DNA of 11,313 nucleotides from an uncultured SAR324 cluster bacterium (GCA_902562015.1 CACERX010000041.1:1-11313), one strand, 5' to 3'; counted from the stretch's first letter, positions 1 to 7,722 are shown. Notes: generated by a model not told the origin, from the sequence alone. Program-made: numbers and translations.

Positions 1-1235
1 CAGAACCATCTTCATACGATGAATTCTCCTTAGTTAAAAAGTGGGGAGATCAAGTTGAAGTCAGCGTAGATATAAGGAAGAACAATTTTTTTATGTGTGA
101 TAAAAAAGAATTTGAAACATGGTCAATTGGCAGGAAAGAACTCAGACTGGAATATTTTTACAGAACGCTGAGAAAGAAATTCAACATTCTAATGGAGAAT
201 GAAAAACCTATTTGCGGTACCTGGAATTATGACAAGATTAATCGAAAATCATTCAAAGGCAATAGTACTGTCCCAGAAAAATATTCTTCTATTGTAGATG
301 ATGTAACTCTTGATGTGATAGAGCTTGTTAATCGTGAATTTAATGACCATTTTGGCACAACTGATCAATTCGAGTTTGCCGTGAATCGAAAACAGGCCTT
401 GAAAGCACTTAAAAAATTTATGCAGGAACGTTTAGAAAGTTTTGGTGATTATCAGGATGCAATGTTGAGTGGAGAGCCATGGCTGTTTCATAGTCATCTT
501 AGTATGTATATCAACAATGGACTGCTAAATCCCAGAGAATGTATTGATTATGCTGAAAATGAATTTAAAGCTTCCAAAGCTCCAATTAATTCTGTGGAAG
601 GTTTCATAAGGCAAATTTTAGGATGGAGAGAATATGTTAGAGGAATTTATTGGCTCAATATGCCCGATTATAAAAATATGAATGCATTGAATGCTTATAC
701 TTCGCTACCTGCTTTTTATTGGGATGCTGATACAAAGATGAATTGTGTTAAAGAAAGTGTTGAAAATACAAAACAGAATGCTTATGCCCATCATATTCAA
801 AGACTTATGGTACTTGGAAACTTTGCCCTCATTTCCGGAATTCAACCCAAGGATGTCAATGACTGGTTTTTGTCAGTTTATGCAGATGCATATGAATGGG
901 TTGAATTACCTAATGTATCTGGTATGGCGCTTTTTGCAGATGGGGGCATTATAGCCTCAAAACCCTATGCATCAACCGGAGCATACATCAATAAGATGTC
1001 AGATTACTGTCGTGATTGTAGCTATGATGTTAAAGAGAAAACAGGAGAAAATGCTTGTCCTTATAATTATCTCTATTGGAATTTTTTGGAACAAAACCAA
1101 AGCAAACTTTCTTCAAATCCCAGGCTTGGTCTTGCATACAAAAACTTGGAGAAACTTCCCAAAGAAAAACTTGTTGCAATAAAAAAAAGTGCTAAAAAGT
1201 TTTTGAGTAAAATGGTTAATGGTGAAAAAGTCTAG
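1..1235 (+). CDS. FeS-type (6-4) photolyase / cryptochrome-related protein, 5'-truncated by the window edge
   Basis: This is the C-terminal part of an FeS-BCP (PhrB-type, COG3046) flavoprotein, a family that repairs (6-4) photoproducts with light or acts as a photoreceptor. The frame is open from base 3 with no stop, so the ATG at 93 is an internal Met; about 100 N-terminal residues lie outside the window. Counting from that Met, Cys218, Cys306, Cys309 and Cys322 are spaced 88, 3 and 13 residues apart. This matches the [4Fe-4S] ligands of Agrobacterium PhrB (C350, C438, C441, C454). Family motifs visible are GRKELRLEYFYR (13-24), GTWNYDKINRK (42-52), GEPWLFHSHLS (127-137), EGFIRQILGWREYVRG (169-184) and the FAD-site region YAHHIQRLMVLGNF (231-244). 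The last 17 bases overlap the DUF2256 gene, so the two are probably cotranscribed and translationally coupled. The family is clear; repair enzyme versus sensor cannot be decided here. Confidence 0.95.
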   Translation, partial: EPSSYDEFSLVKKWGDQVEVSVDIRKNNFFMCDKKEFETWSIGRKELRLEYFYRTLRKKFNILMENEKPICGTWNYDKINRKSFKGNSTVPEKYSSIVDDVTLDVIELVNREFNDHFGTTDQFEFAVNRKQALKALKKFMQERLESFGDYQDAMLSGEPWLFHSHLSMYINNGLLNPRECIDYAENEFKASKAPINSVEGFIRQILGWREYVRGIYWLNMPDYKNMNALNAYTSLPAFYWDADTKMNCVKESVENTKQNAYAHHIQRLMVLGNFALISGIQPKDVNDWFLSVYADAYEWVELPNVSGMALFADGGIIASKPYASTGAYINKMSDYCRDCSYDVKEKTGENACPYNYLYWNFLEQNQSKLSSNPRLGLAYKNLEKLPKEKLVAIKKSAKKFLSKMVNGEKV

Positions 1236-1389
1236 TTTACCCTCTAAAGTCTGCCCTGTTTGCAATAGACCATTTAAATGGAGGAAAAAATGGGAACTTG
1301 TTTGGAAAGAGGTTATTTACTGCTCAAAAAAATGTAGGGGAATTAAGACCAGAAGAAGAAGTATTTCTGACCCCGAATTAGTGCAATGA
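1219..1389 (+). CDS. DUF2256 family zinc-ribbon protein (56 aa)
   Basis: This small protein was found by reading the frame directly. It begins MVKKSSLPSKVCPVCNRPF and continues with WRKKWELVWKEVIYCSKKCR before a basic tail. The two CxxC-like pairs (C12/C15 and C35/C40) and the RPFxWRKKW core are the signature of DUF2256, a family of short putative zinc-binding proteins. DUF2256 genes are commonly found beside PhrB-like photolyases. The ATG at 1219 lies inside the end of the photolyase gene (17-base overlap, different frame), an arrangement typical of translational coupling; no separate ribosome site is obvious. A GTG one codon later is an alternative start. The molecular function is unknown. 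The context suggests a partner or accessory factor of the photolyase, possibly binding nucleic acid or helping with the metal cluster, but that is inference. Confidence 0.92.
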   Translation: MVKKSSLPSKVCPVCNRPFKWRKKWELVWKEVIYCSKKCRGIKTRRRSISDPELVQ

Positions 1390-1455
1390 TGGCTATAAAT
1401 CTGACTCAGAATTTTTGAGTTTAAGTGGAATATTAAAACAAAAAAACATTAAAAA

Positions 1456-1899
1456 ATGACAATAATCTGGTTAAATTTTGCAAGCACCTGGTTTATGGTT
1501 GGCCTAATTTGGCTTATTCAATTAGTTCATTATCCACTCTTTAATTATGTAGGCTCAGAAGAATTTATAGTATTTCATGAAAATCATAAAATACTTATTA
1601 CACCAGTCGTAGGGATAGTGATGATTGTGGAATTGGTAACTTCGGTAATAATTCTTTTTCAACCCCCTTGTGGAATACGTAATTTGTTGTCAATAGTTGG
1701 AATAATATTACTAGTAATTATTTGGCTTTCTACTATATTTTTCCAAATTCCTTTTCATAACACCTTAAGTTCTAAATTCAATGAAAATACACTTTTAATG
1801 CTTATAAACACGAATTGGATAAGAACGATATGCTGGAGTATAAGAGGGATTATAGTATTGTTTATTTTAGATAAATTATTAAAAAAAAGAAATAGCTAA
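1456..1899 (+). CDS. Conserved 4-TM membrane protein of the photolyase neighbourhood
   Basis: This is a 147-residue integral membrane protein of unknown function. Four hydrophobic helices are visible at about residues 5-25, 48-68, 76-97 and 122-142. Between them lie conserved-looking polar motifs: HYPLF (25-29), FHENH (40-44), IPFH (98-101) and TNWIRT (119-124). The histidines near the membrane faces could bind a metal or cofactor; that is speculation. I recognise the pattern as a bacterial hypothetical family that recurs near photolyases and cryptochromes. Here it follows DUF2256 by 66 bases on the same strand and probably belongs to the same transcript. No good Shine-Dalgarno sequence precedes the ATG; the leader is A-rich. 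The gene looks intact. I would not assign a biochemical role. Confidence 0.85.
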   Translation: MTIIWLNFASTWFMVGLIWLIQLVHYPLFNYVGSEEFIVFHENHKILITPVVGIVMIVELVTSVIILFQPPCGIRNLLSIVGIILLVIIWLSTIFFQIPFHNTLSSKFNENTLLMLINTNWIRTICWSIRGIIVLFILDKLLKKRNS

Positions 1900-2306
1900 A
1901 TTGAAACTTTGTTAAAAAATTACAGAAAAAATGCAATATTTATTATTTTCTTAAATGTTAACCTTGAGACATTCTTTAAAAGTCCTGCTATAAATGAATT
2001 TGTTAGCTATGAGCCTAGAGGTGTAAATAAGATACTGAAATTACAATTTAATACTGGTGGTAGGGGAAGGGTGCGAACCTTCTATTTTCGAGTTGTAAGT
2101 TCGAAGTACTTTGTGCAAACTCCTATAATTTCATATATATAGGAGATTTATTAAGACTGGTAGTTGCAAATAAGTCTAATAAAAAATCTAATAATTTTTA
2201 TCATCTGATCAGTCATATTATTATTCTGAAAAAATAATGATCAGGTTTAAATACTTGTACCAGCACCGCTTTATAGATATATTTTAAAAATGTACGTGTA
2301 AAAAAT
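1900..2306. other. 407-bp intergenic region with a tRNA tail and two stem-loops
   Basis: No convincing gene is present. Besides the tRNA-Tyr-like tail described separately, there are two inverted repeats. CTCCTATA/TATAGGAG (2120-2127 / 2138-2145) has an 8-bp stem and a 10-nt loop. CTGATCA/TGATCAG (2205-2211 / 2238-2244) has an inner TTATT/AATAA stem. Neither is followed by a clean T-run, so they are only weak terminator candidates between the convergent photolyase cassette and GST gene. Confidence 0.5.
2055..2082 (-). tRNA. tRNA-Tyr-like 3' end fragment (T-arm, acceptor and CCA only)
   Basis: On the minus strand these 28 bases read as a complete tRNA tail: T-stem GAAGG, loop TTCGCAC, T-stem CCTTC, acceptor strand CCCTACC, discriminator A and CCA. 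From memory, the E. coli tRNA-Tyr tail differs at 3 of 28 positions. The T-stem pairs perfectly. The expected 5' acceptor strand GGTAGGG and the D-arm are absent from the next roughly 100 bases, so this is not a functional tRNA. Such 3' fragments are typical scars of integration at tRNA genes, or decay products of a tRNA gene. Confidence 0.65.
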
Positions 2307-3023
2307 TTAGAAAGGTGCTTTCTCAAACTTGTCGCCAACACATTCTTTTACATTAGGACGATTTTCGACTCTTTCACAAATCGCCAAGATATTTTTTTGG
2401 CCTTCGAATGGATCACCACCACAAGCATCTCGGAGAATTTGAAATCCTCCGCATTTTTGAGTCGCTCGGACGCAAGTATATAGAAAAATATCAGCATAAG
2501 TGAAGCCTTCTCCTGACAAAAATTCTGGGGAATGCATATTCTGAAGAGTTGTATCAAGGTAATTAATTCTATTTTCATGTAATGTTCTAAGTTTGGAAAC
2601 TCCTTTTTCAATCCCTCCATCAGTTTGAGTATCTGTTAATCTTAGATTTCGCCAGAATGGGTCTTTATTTTCAGTAATTATGTCGTGAAAAGGTGATAAA
2701 ACAAAAGAATAATAGTCTTGAACCCATGCCCACATATTATTTGCATTTGCAAATTCAATTTCAGAACGAGGTCTTGCTGGTCCTTCATATCGATTTACCA
2801 GATATTGAATGATGGCAAATGAATCGTTAAGAATAACACCATTATTGTTATCTTTCATCCAAGGAAGAGTTCCGAATGGAGCCTGTGTATCTTTGTCAAA
2901 ATCATCGCCAAAAGGCTTAGCTGTAAGAAATTTTACTTCAATACTATGCTCAGCACAAAGAATCAAAATCTGTTGTCCTCTTCCTATAATTGGGAAATAT
3001 GCTAATTCTATTTTTGTGTCCAT
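2307..3023 (-). CDS. Glutathione S-transferase, sigma/alpha-like
   Basis: This is a complete 238-residue cytosolic GST, which conjugates or isomerises electrophiles with glutathione. The thioredoxin-like N-terminal domain (about 1-82) starts IELAYFPIIGRGQQI, with Tyr9 at the catalytic position of Tyr-type GSTs (alpha/mu/pi/sigma). LPW at 53-55 supplies the cis-proline (Pro54) that binds the glutathione backbone. NDSFAI (66-71) is the gamma-glutamyl-binding motif, with Asp67-Ser68. The helical C-terminal domain follows, with the N-capping box motif FTYADI (174-179). The length is slightly above the usual 200-220 because of an insert near 120-140. The start is well supported: AGGAG lies about 7 bases upstream of the ATG. 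A sigma70-like promoter precedes it, and the barrel gene diverges from it. The natural substrate is unknown; detoxification is the default guess. Confidence 0.93.
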   Translation of the reverse strand: MDTKIELAYFPIIGRGQQILILCAEHSIEVKFLTAKPFGDDFDKDTQAPFGTLPWMKDNNNGVILNDSFAIIQYLVNRYEGPARPRSEIEFANANNMWAWVQDYYSFVLSPFHDIITENKDPFWRNLRLTDTQTDGGIEKGVSKLRTLHENRINYLDTTLQNMHSPEFLSGEGFTYADIFLYTCVRATQKCGGFQILRDACGGDPFEGQKNILAICERVENRPNVKECVGDKFEKAPF

Positions 3024-3076
3024 AGTTTGCTCCTGCTATATTTCAAATTATGCTTTTATCTTATAAATGTTCTTGA

Positions 3077-3106
3077 ATTATAGAATCATTTTAACCCATT
3101 TGTCTA
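3077..3106 (-). promoter_or_regulatory. Sigma70-like promoter for the GST gene
   Basis: On the minus strand TAGACA (3106-3101) is followed after 18 bases by a perfect TATAAT (3082-3077). That places the transcript start near 3070, giving a leader of about 45 bases before the GST ATG at 3023. The match is good, but the region is AT-rich and no transcript data are available. Confidence 0.45.
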
Positions 3107-3162
3107 TTTAAAATATCTAATTGATATTATGATCTCTTGGACTGATACTTTTAACAAGATTC

Positions 3163-3181
3163 TTCAGTCTCAATCAATTAA
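3163..3181 (+). repeat. 19-bp dispersed repeat, copy 1
   Basis: TTCAGTCTCAATCAATTAA here matches 11277-11295 at 18 of 19 positions. It lies in the divergent gap between the GST and barrel genes. The length is above chance for such a near-exact match, though A+T richness weakens the argument. Confidence 0.45.
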
Positions 3182-3309
3182 GTGGGGGATATTATCGCCA
3201 ATATAAGTTTTTCATATTATTTAGCTAGATTTATGGGTCTAGAGCATTTTCTACTCTCGGGGTTATGAGAATTCATTAAGCCATTTCAGAATAAAAATCT
3301 ATACCATTT

Positions 3310-4332
3310 ATGAATATTTTTTTGCGTTATATTTTTGTAACCTGCTTTATATTAGTAGCAATGCATTCATTAATAATTGCTAGTGAAGGTAATGAGAATG
3401 ATTCTGATAATCAGAGTTTAATTAAAAAGACTACTGAAATCGTTGATGATACCCATTATCTTTTATCAGAACATATCAGTTCTGTTTCTGATGAATTGGA
3501 TTCTTTTTTTGGCGAGGAAAGAATGGATGGAGATTTCAATAAAAGTAAAATCAGATTTAATTTCATCACAACTTTTGATGACGAGGGAAACGCAACTTAT
3601 GAAACAAATCTTTCTGCATCCCTGGTTCTTCCAAGAACCCAGAAGAAAATGAATCTTATTGTAGAAGACGTAAAGAAAAATCTTACCGATGACGATCAAA
3701 GCGAAACTGGAGGCGGCCAAAATCAAAATAATGTTGCAGATACTGTAACTGAATCTAATCTTGCCGCAGCACTTCAGTACGTAATTTTCGATTCTGAAAA
3801 CTGGGCTATTGATACAAGAACAGGTGTTATTATTTCAGCTCCCCTGGACCCTTATGCAAGATTAAGAGTCAGAAGATTTTTCTATTTTGAGAATGAGTGG
3901 GAATCACGTTTTACACAACTTGTGAGATGGTCTTATGAAAGTGACTGGGAAGAATCTACAGGTTTAGTCTTTGATAAAACGATTAATAAGCAATTACTCT
4001 TCCGAATTAATAATGGGATTTCCTGGCAAAAAAAAACTCAGCTATTTAGTTTTGGTCACGGTTACTCACTGTATCATCAATTATCATCTAGCAAGGCATT
4101 AGTATATTTCTCGAACATCAATGGAATCCATGAACCTAAAATACACTCAACAGGCTATGAAATTGGTGTTGGTTACCGACAGATGATTTATAATAATTGG
4201 ATCTTCTTAGAAATCAGCCCAAAGGTAGTCTGGTCTCGAGAAGAACCTGATGAGAATTTTAAACGAACAAACGTTAGAATAGTTAAAATTGAATTTAATT
4301 TTGGCGGGCAAAAACCAGTGGCACAAAGATAA
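3310..4332 (+). CDS. Outer-membrane beta-barrel protein of unknown function
   Basis: This 340-residue protein has an N-terminal signal peptide: hydrophobic residues 4-24, likely cleavage near Ile-Ala-Ser at 23-25. A charged, low-complexity stretch rich in Asp, Glu, Ser and Asn follows (25-160). The C-terminal half (about 170-335) alternates polar and aromatic residues in short strands such as ARLRVRRFFYFENEW, YEIGVGYRQMIYNNW and IFLEISPKVVWSREE. It ends VRIVKIEFNFGG, as expected for an outer-membrane barrel with about 10-12 strands. The layout resembles a widespread proteobacterial family of uncharacterised surface barrels. No cargo or enzymatic motif is visible. The ATG has no clear ribosome site, but the signal peptide fits this start. 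A strong stem-loop terminator lies about 85 bases after the stop, so the gene is probably monocistronic. Confidence 0.8.
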   Translation: MNIFLRYIFVTCFILVAMHSLIIASEGNENDSDNQSLIKKTTEIVDDTHYLLSEHISSVSDELDSFFGEERMDGDFNKSKIRFNFITTFDDEGNATYETNLSASLVLPRTQKKMNLIVEDVKKNLTDDDQSETGGGQNQNNVADTVTESNLAAALQYVIFDSENWAIDTRTGVIISAPLDPYARLRVRRFFYFENEWESRFTQLVRWSYESDWEESTGLVFDKTINKQLLFRINNGISWQKKTQLFSFGHGYSLYHQLSSSKALVYFSNINGIHEPKIHSTGYEIGVGYRQMIYNNWIFLEISPKVVWSREEPDENFKRTNVRIVKIEFNFGGQKPVAQR

Positions 4333-4416
4333 AGCCTATGCACCAGAATCATGGAAGCCAATAAAATCACATATTTATAGTTGGTACGATTTCTATGTAA
4401 ACTGCTTGGTGTCCTT

Positions 4417-4456
4417 ATAAGTGTCCATCATTCTGATGTCAAGGCACTTATTTTTT
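4417..4456 (+). terminator. Rho-independent terminator after the barrel gene
   Basis: ATAAGTG (4417-4423) pairs with CACTTAT (4445-4451), and inside it CATCA (4426-4430) pairs with TGATG (4434-4438) around a TTC loop. Six T residues (4451-4456) follow directly. The stem is interrupted by a small asymmetric bulge. Position and orientation fit the end of the barrel gene transcript. Confidence 0.65.
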
Positions 4457-4527
4457 CACCAATATTTTAAATATCTGATTCTGATTCACTATCAATCCTC
4501 TTCAATCCCTTTATAGTTGAATAACAA

Positions 4528-4556
4528 TTGATTATTAAATAATTAACTGTTATATT
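4528..4556 (+). promoter_or_regulatory. Candidate sigma70 promoter for the SPFH gene
   Basis: TTGATT (4528-4533) and TATATT (4551-4556) are separated by the optimal 17 bases. If used, the leader before the SPFH start at 4746 would be about 180 bases and would include the tRNA-like remnant at 4611-4666. The sequence is so AT-rich that a chance match is quite possible. Confidence 0.3.
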
Positions 4557-4610
4557 AATGGATATTTATTTTTACATTTTAATATAAGTTGATAATAGCT
4601 TTTAATTATA

Positions 4611-4666
4611 GGGTTAATAGAAATCATAACCCAATGATTGAAGTCTCAAATCCCCCCTTCGCCACC
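4611..4666 (+). tRNA. Degenerate tRNA-Met-like 3' half
   Basis: GGGTTA (4611-4616) pairs with TAACCC (4627-4632) and holds CAT in its loop, as in Met tRNAs, whose loop is CTCATAA. The distance from CATAACCC to the T-loop-like CTCAAAT matches that in E. coli initiator tRNA, recalled from memory. The tail reads T-stem CCCCC, acceptor CTTCGCC, A, then CCT in place of CCA. The T-stem 5' strand no longer pairs, the anticodon loop is too long, and no 5' acceptor GGCGAAG was seen upstream. It is therefore a remnant at best, less certain than the Tyr-like tail. Confidence 0.4.
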
Positions 4667-4745
4667 TGCAGCTGAGGATTAAATATTTTTTTCTGTAATA
4701 TTTTAAATAATTTATAAGACAATATTCCTATAAAAAGGTATTTTC

Positions 4746-5633
4746 ATGGAAAAAATAAAAATACCAAAGTCACTAGTATTCATCATTGTTGTCGTTGGTA
4801 TATTTATGTGGTTTGGTTCATCTCTTTATCAGAAAGTACCTGCTGGTTATGTTGCTGTCGCAACACTCTTTGGTGAAGTGCAATCTGATCCATATGAAGA
4901 AGGTTTACACATTCCTGTCAACCCATTTTATGAATGGTTTTTATATGACGTCCGTCAAAAGTCACATCTGGAAGAAGCCAATGTCCCCAGCCAAGACCAA
5001 CTTCAGACTAAGATTCAAGTAAGTGTACAGTTCCGACTGATGAAAGACAGAGCCCCCAAGATTCTCCAGGAAACAGGACAGTTTACAGATGTTTTGAGAG
5101 TCCATATTGTTCCTAAACTGAGATCTCTTTTGCGTGAACAGGGAAAATCAATTAAAAGAGCAGAAGACTTTTTCTTGGAGGAAACTCAGCAGAACATGCA
5201 GATGTCATTAGTTGAAGGCCTTCGAGATTACCTTGGTGCAAAAGGCGTGAATGTAGGAGCTGTGCTCATCCGAGATATCTCTCTACCTCCTTTTATCATC
5301 AAGGCAATTGAGTCAAAAAAGGAGCGCGAACAGGAAGTCGAAAAGCAAAAGGCAGAATTACTTCGCTTCGAAACAGAACAGCAGCAAAAAGTTGCTCTTG
5401 CTAAAGCAGAGAGTAAAGCTGCAACGGAACAGGCTGCAAAATTGAGGGTGCTAGCGGACGCTCAGGCCTATGAGATAGAGAAAATAAATAAAGCAATAGG
5501 CAATAATCCCAACTATGTTAAATTGCAGGCTTTGGAAGCCCTGAAAGCAATTTCTAAAGATCCCGCTTCTAAAATTTATTTCATGGATGGTGATAGTCCT
5601 TCTCCACTTCCATTAATGAATATTGGTAATTAA
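4746..5633 (+). CDS. SPFH/Band 7 (prohibitin-like) membrane protein
   Basis: This 295-residue protein belongs to the SPFH superfamily (stomatin, prohibitin, flotillin, HflK/C), which forms membrane-anchored ring scaffolds that organise lipid domains or control membrane proteases such as FtsH. A single N-terminal membrane helix lies at about residues 9-28. The SPFH domain runs from VPAGYVAVATLFGEV (31-45) to about 190 and includes the prohibitin-like signature RDISLPPFIIKAIESKKERE (176-195). A coiled-coil rich in Glu, Lys, Gln and Ala follows (190-250), then a short Pro/Ser tail. An AAAAGG sequence 7-12 bases upstream may serve as a weak ribosome site. No FtsH or NfeD partner is next to it, so it looks like a stand-alone gene; its protease or lipid partner is unknown. 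The downstream gap carries the 18-bp repeat also found after the helicase gene. Confidence 0.92.
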   Translation: MEKIKIPKSLVFIIVVVGIFMWFGSSLYQKVPAGYVAVATLFGEVQSDPYEEGLHIPVNPFYEWFLYDVRQKSHLEEANVPSQDQLQTKIQVSVQFRLMKDRAPKILQETGQFTDVLRVHIVPKLRSLLREQGKSIKRAEDFFLEETQQNMQMSLVEGLRDYLGAKGVNVGAVLIRDISLPPFIIKAIESKKEREQEVEKQKAELLRFETEQQQKVALAKAESKAATEQAAKLRVLADAQAYEIEKINKAIGNNPNYVKLQALEALKAISKDPASKIYFMDGDSPSPLPLMNIGN

Positions 5634-6012
5634 ATAATAACTTCACCAAACCTAATTTTTATCGAATAGAGATTAGGGAGAGTTAGTCTTTCCTCAAAGG
5701 AATAGAGACTGAACATTGTCACTATTGTTAACGGAAAGGACTTTCTATAGAGTATCCTCTCTGTCAATTTTATCACTTAGAAAACCTTTTTCAGGCTTGA
5801 AGGGTAGTAACTGAAGAGATTTTCAGAGCACCAGCAATAGTAAGAGATTTTAAAGTTTTATAACTCAACTAAAAAATTATTGTTGTCAATCATTCTAATT
5901 TTTACTTACTTTTCTTGATGCTAAATAAATCTATTTATTCCTCTGATATTAAATAGTTCTTTGAATGTCAAATTTAATATTAATTGTCTTAAAATATTAC
6001 TATATATAATTA
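5634..6012. other. 379-bp intergenic region ahead of the helicase gene
   Basis: It holds copy 1 of the split repeat (5638-5690) and a hairpin at 5685-5710: AGTCT/AGACT outside, TTCCT/AGGAA inside, with a 3-nt bulge. Neither has a T-run. The rest is AT-rich. If the helicase promoter lies here, the mRNA leader could be long, as known for E. coli csdA, but I see no E. coli-type cold-shock box. A TATAAT at 6005-6010 sits too close to the ATG at 6013 to act as its promoter. Confidence 0.5.
5638..5690 (+). repeat. Split repeat, copy 1
   Basis: The left block TAACTTCACCAAACCT (5638-5653) and right block TTAGGGAGAGTTAGTCTT (5673-5690) are separated by 19 variable bases. The same two blocks recur with identical spacing at 7720-7772 (14 of 16 and 18 of 18 matches). 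In this copy CCTAAT (5651-5656) and ATTAGG (5672-5677) can also form a stem. Confidence 0.7.
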
Positions 6013-7722
6013 ATGCTCACCAAATTTAGTAAATTCGAACTTAAACCAACTTTGTTAAAAGCATTATCAGAAGTTGGTTATGAAAATCCTACCCCTATTC
6101 AAGATCAAACCATTCCATTGTTATTGGATAAGAAAGATGTTCTGGGTCAGGCACAAACTGGTACAGGAAAGACTGCAGCTTTTGCCCTTCCCTTGCTTTC
6201 CAATCTAAATTTAAGACAAAAGGATCCTCAGATATTGGTCCTGGCACCAACACGTGAATTGGCGATCCAAGTCTCTGAAGCATTTAAGAAATATGCCACT
6301 CACATAAAAAATTTTCATGTTCTACCAGTTTATGGTGGTCAAGAATATCGTAGACAAATTCGTGGATTAAAAAGAGGGGTTCACGTAGTGGTGGGAACTC
6401 CCGGACGAGTAATGGACCACATGCGCCGAGGAACTATGAAACTTGATAAGCTAAAAACACTTGTTCTAGACGAAGCTGATGAAATGCTACGAATGGGATT
6501 TATTGATGATGTAGAGTGGATTCTTGAAAAAACACCTCCAACAAGACAAATAGCTCTTTTTTCAGCTACTATGCCTAAACAGATTCGAAGTATTGCAAGG
6601 CGTTATTTGAGAGATCCGGAGCAAATTATAATTAAAGTAAAAACCACAACTGCCAAAACCATTCGTCAACGTTTTTGGCCAGTAAGTGGAATGCATAAAT
6701 TGGAGGCACTAACTCGCATTTTAGAAGTAGAATCATTTGAAGCAATGCTAATTTTTGTACGTACCAAAACAGCAACAGTTGACCTTTCTGCAAAACTGGA
6801 GGCCCGTGGTTATGCTTCTAACGCTTTAAATGGAGATATTAAACAAAATCAGCGTGAACGAACTATCGATTCTTTGAAGACTGGCAAACTAGATATTCTT
6901 GTAGCCACAGATGTCGCCGCGCGCGGTTTAGATGTTGATCGAATAAGTCACGTTTTGAATTATGACATCCCCCATGATACTGAAGGATATGTTCATCGTA
7001 TCGGCAGGACAGGTCGGGCAGGTCGTAAAGGTGACGCTATTTTATTTGTGGCTCCTCGGGAAACTAGAATGTTACATTCCATTGAAAAAGCAACAAACCA
7101 AAAGATCGAAATTATGGAACTTCCTTCAAACGAACTAATTAACGATCAGCGTATTGAAAAATTCAAGCAACTCATCACGGATACTTTAGCTAATAAAGAA
7201 ATAGATATATTTTATCAATTTATAGAACAATACCAAAAGGAACATAATGTCCCAGCTGTCGAAGTTGCTGCCGCTTTAGCACTCCTTTTACAAGGTGACT
7301 CTCCGTTTACGTTAAAGACCAAAAATAATCTAAATAAAAAAGATGAAATTTTTGTAAAAAAAGATTTAAAAACTATCAAAAAAAAAGCAAGAAAACTAAG
7401 AAGAGAGCGAAGTAAAAGACGTGCAAAGGCTAACAGAAAGAATCCATCTTTGGAAGAAGCAATGGAGCGTTTCCGTATTGAAGTTGGTCACAATCATAGC
7501 GTAAATAAAAAAGACATTGTAAGCGCAATTGCTAATCAAGCTGGCCTAAAAAGACAGTACATCCGCCAAGTTAATATTTATGATGACTATAGTAAGATTG
7601 ATTTACCTGAAGGAATGCCTAAAGATGTATACAAGGATTTAAAAAAAGTTCGAGTGTCAGGTCAGCAATTGAAGATTTCTGTTGTCAAGAAAGATCAAAA
7701 ATCAAGATACTCAGCTAAATAA
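6013..7722 (+). CDS. deaD: DEAD-box ATP-dependent RNA helicase, DeaD/CsdA type
   Basis: This 569-residue protein unwinds RNA using ATP and, in its family, helps ribosome assembly and mRNA turnover at low temperature. All core motifs are present: Q motif GYENPTPIQ (22-30), I AQTGTGKT (47-54), Ia PTRELA (79-84), Ib TPGR (129-132), II DEAD (153-156), III SAT (184-186), IV LIFVRTK (246-252), V ATDVAARGLD (298-307) and VI HRIGRTGRAG (328-337). A helical dimerisation-type region follows, then a Lys/Arg-rich linker (445-476) and a C-terminal DbpA-type RNA-binding domain (about 484-558, ERFRIEVGHNHSVNKKDIVS). The length and domain order match CsdA rather than DbpA or RhlB. No Shine-Dalgarno sequence precedes the ATG, although this start gives a full-length family N-terminus. 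The 380-base upstream gap may be a regulatory leader. Confidence 0.96.
   Translation: MLTKFSKFELKPTLLKALSEVGYENPTPIQDQTIPLLLDKKDVLGQAQTGTGKTAAFALPLLSNLNLRQKDPQILVLAPTRELAIQVSEAFKKYATHIKNFHVLPVYGGQEYRRQIRGLKRGVHVVVGTPGRVMDHMRRGTMKLDKLKTLVLDEADEMLRMGFIDDVEWILEKTPPTRQIALFSATMPKQIRSIARRYLRDPEQIIIKVKTTTAKTIRQRFWPVSGMHKLEALTRILEVESFEAMLIFVRTKTATVDLSAKLEARGYASNALNGDIKQNQRERTIDSLKTGKLDILVATDVAARGLDVDRISHVLNYDIPHDTEGYVHRIGRTGRAGRKGDAILFVAPRETRMLHSIEKATNQKIEIMELPSNELINDQRIEKFKQLITDTLANKEIDIFYQFIEQYQKEHNVPAVEVAAALALLLQGDSPFTLKTKNNLNKKDEIFVKKDLKTIKKKARKLRRERSKRRAKANRKNPSLEEAMERFRIEVGHNHSVNKKDIVSAIANQAGLKRQYIRQVNIYDDYSKIDLPEGMPKDVYKDLKKVRVSGQQLKISVVKKDQKSRYSAK

Larger units (their letters stand above)
4333..4745. 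other. 413-bp intergenic region: terminator, promoter candidate and tRNA remnant
   Basis: No gene is supported here. The left part carries the barrel-gene terminator, the middle a promoter candidate for the SPFH gene, and 4611-4666 a tRNA-tail-like remnant; each is listed separately. The remainder is very AT-rich with no further recognisable structure. Confidence 0.6.

Noticed and set aside
1909..2142. 77-codon plus-strand frame starting TTG
   Set aside because: It runs antisense through the tRNA-Tyr-like tail; its GGRGRVRTF stretch is the usual false translation of an antisense tRNA 3' end.
5984..6010. TTGTCT-N15-TATAAT promoter just before the helicase ATG
   Set aside because: Transcription would begin at or after the ATG at 6013, and the spacing is short; AT-rich coincidence is likelier.
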